This document shows, piece by piece, positions 61,486-64,000 of a stretch of DNA of 64,000 nt. Made by a program: the position numbers and the translations under genes. Each line of letters opens with the position of its first letter. Within the stretch, counting starts at the first letter, position 1. Under the pieces are notes generated by a model. It searched no databases, had not been told where the DNA came from, and saw only the letters and a program-made list of their open reading frames with translations. This DNA comes from Paenibacillus sp. FSL A5-0031 (GTDB lineage: Bacteria; Bacillota; Bacilli; Paenibacillales; Paenibacillaceae), in NCBI RefSeq assembly GCF_001956295.1, contig NZ_MRTD01000001.1, forward strand, positions 558,001 to 622,000, read 5' to 3'.

Positions 61486-62500
61486 ACCCAATTATAGCGG
61501 GCTCGACTGGCTTAAATTTATAGCGGCCCTATTCGTTATTGCCAATCACACCAGTCCATTGCTCTCGTATAACGAATATTTTGACTTTCTATTCAGCGGA
61601 ATCATCTCGCGATTAGCGGTGCCTATATTTTTTATGTCAACGGGCTTCTTTTTCTTCCGAAAGCTGACAGGAGATAAAGTTAAAGATCAGAAGGCGCTGT
61701 TCATGTATTTAAAGAAAATCGGAATCTTATATTTGATTGCTATCTTGCTGTACATTCCTTTGAATATGTACAAAGGTGATTTTTCTACTCATTTTACCTT
61801 TGGTTCCTGTATAAGAGACATTGTTTTTGACGGTACGTTTTATCATCTATGGTATCTGCCAGCACTAATCATTGGACTTGTTCTTACGTATTATTTGCAT
61901 CAGAAAATGTCGCTTTCCATGCTGCTCGTTGTTGGTTTGTTGCTCTATATAGTAGGACTCTTCGGAGATAGTTATTATGGAATTACGGAAAACATTGCCG
62001 TTCTAAAACATTTCTATGAATGGCTGTTTCAATTTTTTGATTACACACGCAATGGTATATTCTATGCACCGATTTATCTCATATTAGGCATATGGGCAGC
62101 AAAACGTCCACAGCCTGCTAGAACGCCAATAAACTACGCGTGTTTGTTTCTGATTTCGTTAGCACTAATGATAGCCGAAGCTTCCTTTCTGAAAGCTCTA
62201 CAATTTCCGCGGCACGACAGTATGTACGTATTTGCTTGGCCAGCAACCTACTTCTTGTTCCACTGGGCGTTATCCTGGAAAGGCCGGTCTGGAAAAGCAT
62301 TTAGGGAGTGGAGAGTATGGATTTATATATTGCATCCTATTGCTATCGTTCTCGTTCGAGGAGCAGCTGAGTTCGTGAAGCTGGAAGCTTTATTCATCAC
62401 AAATAGCCTTATTCATTTTGTCGCTGTATGTCTTGCATCTATCGTTATGGCAGCACTCGCCGTACAAATATCCGTCATAAAATTTAAGTTTCGACCATAG
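61475..62500 (+). CDS. Acyltransferase-3-like membrane protein resembling VanT N-terminal half
   Basis: A 341-aa protein with about ten transmembrane helices of the acyltransferase-3 fold. Segments such as FYHLWYLPALI, GLFGDSYYGI, TRNGIFYAPIYLILG, PRHDSMYVF and WIYILHP match my recollection of the membrane half of VanT serine racemases, which imports serine or anchors the racemase. Here it is a separate protein, while the racemase half lies two genes upstream. The ATG at 61475 overlaps the VanY stop by 11 nt; a longer upstream frame has no ribosome-binding site. Confidence 0.8.
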   Translation: MVSKPNYSGLDWLKFIAALFVIANHTSPLLSYNEYFDFLFSGIISRLAVPIFFMSTGFFFFRKLTGDKVKDQKALFMYLKKIGILYLIAILLYIPLNMYKGDFSTHFTFGSCIRDIVFDGTFYHLWYLPALIIGLVLTYYLHQKMSLSMLLVVGLLLYIVGLFGDSYYGITENIAVLKHFYEWLFQFFDYTRNGIFYAPIYLILGIWAAKRPQPARTPINYACLFLISLALMIAEASFLKALQFPRHDSMYVFAWPATYFLFHWALSWKGRSGKAFREWRVWIYILHPIAIVLVRGAAEFVKLEALFITNSLIHFVAVCLASIVMAALAVQISVIKFKFRP

Positions 62501-62567
62501 ATATGGTAATGGGAGATGTTCGTTAAGCAAATGAACGAGAGGAGAAGCCGCAGCGAAGGAGCATTAC

Positions 62568-62669
62568 ATGCAGCTGGGAGGGATTGCAATGAGTAACGAA
62601 CTGCTCATTCAACTACTCGTGCTTATCGTAATGATCATCGATATGGCTAACCGATCCAAAGATTCGTAA
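62568..62669 (+). CDS. 33-aa single-pass membrane peptide
   Basis: A tiny ORF with two usable starts. ATG 62568 has AAGGAG 6 nt upstream. ATG 62589, in frame, has GGGAGGG 6 nt upstream and gives 26 aa. The product is one hydrophobic helix followed by ANRSKDS. A terminator follows at once. It resembles small hydrophobic peptides such as type I toxins or sporulation membrane peptides; identity unknown. Confidence 0.5.
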   Translation: MQLGGIAMSNELLIQLLVLIVMIIDMANRSKDS

Positions 62670-62677
62670 CGTTAGAA

Positions 62678-62712
62678 GGCAAAACATCGAAAGTGGTGTT
62701 TTGTCTTTTTTT
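62678..62712 (+). terminator. Rho-independent terminator
   Basis: GGCAAAACA pairs with TGTTTTGTC, followed by an eight-T run. It ends the 33-aa peptide transcript and possibly the van-like operon. Confidence 0.8.
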
Positions 62713-62836
62713 TGTGTTTGTATGAAAGGAGAGGAAAAGACAGCGCAGCAACGAATATGTTTACATGTTGAGAAAATAAGGATCGTTCCCTTAAGCTTAC
62801 TTTTTGAGAAGGTAATAGATAGGAAGGAGCATCGCC

Positions 62837-63190
62837 ATGATTGAATGTCCTTGGTGCGGCAGCAGCGTTATACTCGAGCATAATTGTTGTCCGGAATGTA
62901 AACAAGAGGTTCTTGACGAGCATTTAGATCCCTTTGTTGATGATCAAGAGAATGAGCTTGAAGAATCAGATCTCGAACTGAATGAGTATGATATAAACAA
63001 CAGCATTGCGAATTCATTCACATGCACAAAATGTAATCATAATGAGTGCGATATTAATGAATTGGCTATGACAGGTGCGGGATTAAGCAAGCTTCTAAAC
63101 ATTCAATATCAACATTATTTATTTGTTTCTTGCATGCAATGCGGATTCGTTGAAATATATGACCCTACGATTTTAAGACGACGCAATTGA
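62837..63190 (+). CDS. Zinc-ribbon protein of unknown function
   Basis: A 117-aa protein with two zinc-binding pairs: CPWCGSS and CCPEC at the N-terminus, then CTKCNHNEC and CMQCGF in the C-terminal half, separated by an acidic linker (residues 28-55). It resembles small nucleic-acid-binding zinc-ribbon proteins, but no target is known. ATG with GGAAGGAGC upstream. Confidence 0.7.
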   Translation: MIECPWCGSSVILEHNCCPECKQEVLDEHLDPFVDDQENELEESDLELNEYDINNSIANSFTCTKCNHNECDINELAMTGAGLSKLLNIQYQHYLFVSCMQCGFVEIYDPTILRRRN

Positions 63191-63280
63191 TGCAATTTCA
63201 AATTCAGCTTTAATGGAAACATACAAAGAATTTAGGTTATGATCCATTCATGCTTAAAAGGTTAACAGGAGGATTTTCTA

Positions 63281-63964
63281 GTGAAATACGAAGTTATTTT
63301 GTTTGATGCGGACGATACCTTATTTGATTATTCTTTAGCAGAGGCACACGCCCTTAAAAGTGTTTTCTTGGAGTTTCAAGTTGACCTTTTACAATCACAT
63401 ATTGAACTTTATCGCTCAGTTAATCAGCAGCTGTGGAATGATTTTGAAAAGGGTGAGATTACTCTTGATTTTTTGCGGCATGAGCGATTTAGAAAACTGT
63501 TTGCAGAAGTTAAAGTCGAGCTAGATGCTGTGCATTTTAGCGAGCGCTACGTTCATTACTTGGGAGAGGGTTCCTTCTTAATCGAGGGCTCGGATGTTCT
63601 TATTCAGCAGGTTCTTCATAATGGGCATCGCATTGCAATCATCACAAATGGGATCAAACAGACACAGCATAGTCGAATTGGCAGGTCTGCTTTAGCTCAT
63701 TCGTTCGAGCACATTATCGTTTCTGAGGACACTGGTTTTTCAAAGCCGCAAACCGGAATTTTTGATTTTGCATTCGAGAAGCTGAATCTGATCAATAAGT
63801 CAAATGTGCTTATGGTCGGTGATTCATTAACATCTGATATCCAGGGCGGCATCAATTATGGCATCGATACATGCTGGTATAATCCAAAGCGAAAGCCAAA
63901 TCGTACAAGCATTAATCCAACGTATGAAATTCATCATTTAAACGAGCTGCTGCAACTACTTTAA
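63281..63964 (+). CDS. HAD hydrolase, YjjG/YfnB-like nucleotidase
   Basis: A 227-aa HAD phosphatase of the YjjG subfamily: motif I LFDADDTLFDY (residues 7-17), motif II IITNGI, Lys in SKPQTGIFDFA, and motif III/IV MVGDSLTSDIQGG. YjjG enzymes clean up noncanonical pyrimidine nucleotides. GTG start with GGAGGA upstream. It is complete, ending 36 bp before the window edge. Confidence 0.9.
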   Translation: MKYEVILFDADDTLFDYSLAEAHALKSVFLEFQVDLLQSHIELYRSVNQQLWNDFEKGEITLDFLRHERFRKLFAEVKVELDAVHFSERYVHYLGEGSFLIEGSDVLIQQVLHNGHRIAIITNGIKQTQHSRIGRSALAHSFEHIIVSEDTGFSKPQTGIFDFAFEKLNLINKSNVLMVGDSLTSDIQGGINYGIDTCWYNPKRKPNRTSINPTYEIHHLNELLQLL

Positions 63965-64000
63965 AAAAGCTGTTATCATATAATGTTGGATCAATCATTC

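Noticed and set aside
58428..62500. Complete vanHAX-type (D-lactate) cluster
   Set aside because: No VanH dehydrogenase or VanX is present and the ligase keeps the Tyr of the KY motif. The D-Ala/D-Ser reading fits better.
1..64000. CRISPR arrays, tRNA and rRNA genes, insertion sequences
   Set aside because: No regular short repeats with spacers, no cloverleaf or rRNA sequence and no transposase gene were seen on either strand.

Overview
The window looks like a chromosomal segment of a spore-forming Paenibacillus-type Bacillota. Base composition is moderate, Shine-Dalgarno sites are strong (AAGGAGG type), TTG and GTG starts are frequent, and most operons end in Rho-independent terminators. 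Spore genes (a gerA/gerB/gerC operon, a SleB-type cortex hydrolase, a Spo0F-like receiver), a bacillithiol reductase (YpdA type), an XerS-type recombinase and YdjO support this. No rRNA, tRNA, CRISPR array, insertion sequence or prophage was recognised. Most genes are on the + strand.

Layout. 0-16.5 kb: topB; a HAD hydrolase; a small gene under tandem LexA-like boxes; an ABC/GNAT/DUF3298 operon; a membrane-anchored Spo0F-like receiver; an APC permease; a MOSC, kinase-like and ChbG-type deacetylase run; a MoxR/DUF58/DUF4129 operon; ypdA. 16.5-20.4 kb: a BmrCD-like heterodimeric ABC exporter behind a 40-codon leader ORF and a terminator that can refold into an antiterminator, the arrangement known from bmrB-bmrCD. 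20.4-22.9 kb: an XerS-type recombinase with a 28-bp dif-like site in its upstream region, then a yybP-ykoY manganese riboswitch controlling terC. 23-36 kb: sleB, a FrnE/DsbA-like protein, a lactonase, ydjO, a two-component system, a DCC/DoxX-like/DUF4166 operon, a radical SAM protein, uppP, a CLC-F-like channel and a tandem glycosyltransferase. 36-43.4 kb: a DinG-like helicase, a gerABC operon led by a 41-codon membrane peptide, and a second tyrosine recombinase whose stop codon lies inside another dif-like site. 43.4-50.4 kb: a Fur-controlled FhuF-like protein, a TIM-barrel protein, a methyltransferase with a structured leader, a VanRS-like two-component system, and a divergent AraC regulator and aldo/keto reductase.

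Two operons stand out. At 50.4-58.3 kb, five tightly packed genes encode a SWIM zinc-finger protein, a HEAT-like repeat protein, a MoxR/YehL-type AAA ATPase, a DUF5682 protein with TraB/EreA-like motifs, and a VWA protein. This is an expanded relative of the poorly understood E. coli yehLMPQ cluster. At 58.4-62.5 kb, four overlapping or abutting genes encode a VanC-like D-Ala-D-X ligase, a racemase, a VanY-type D,D-carboxypeptidase and an acyltransferase-like membrane protein resembling the N-terminal half of VanT. Together they look like a van-type peptidoglycan-remodelling cassette in which VanT is split into two proteins. A VanRS-like pair lies about 11 kb upstream.

Family assignments come from motif recognition and memory of the families. 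No database search was possible. Starts were chosen by ribosome-binding-site placement, and several are shorter than the longest open frame.
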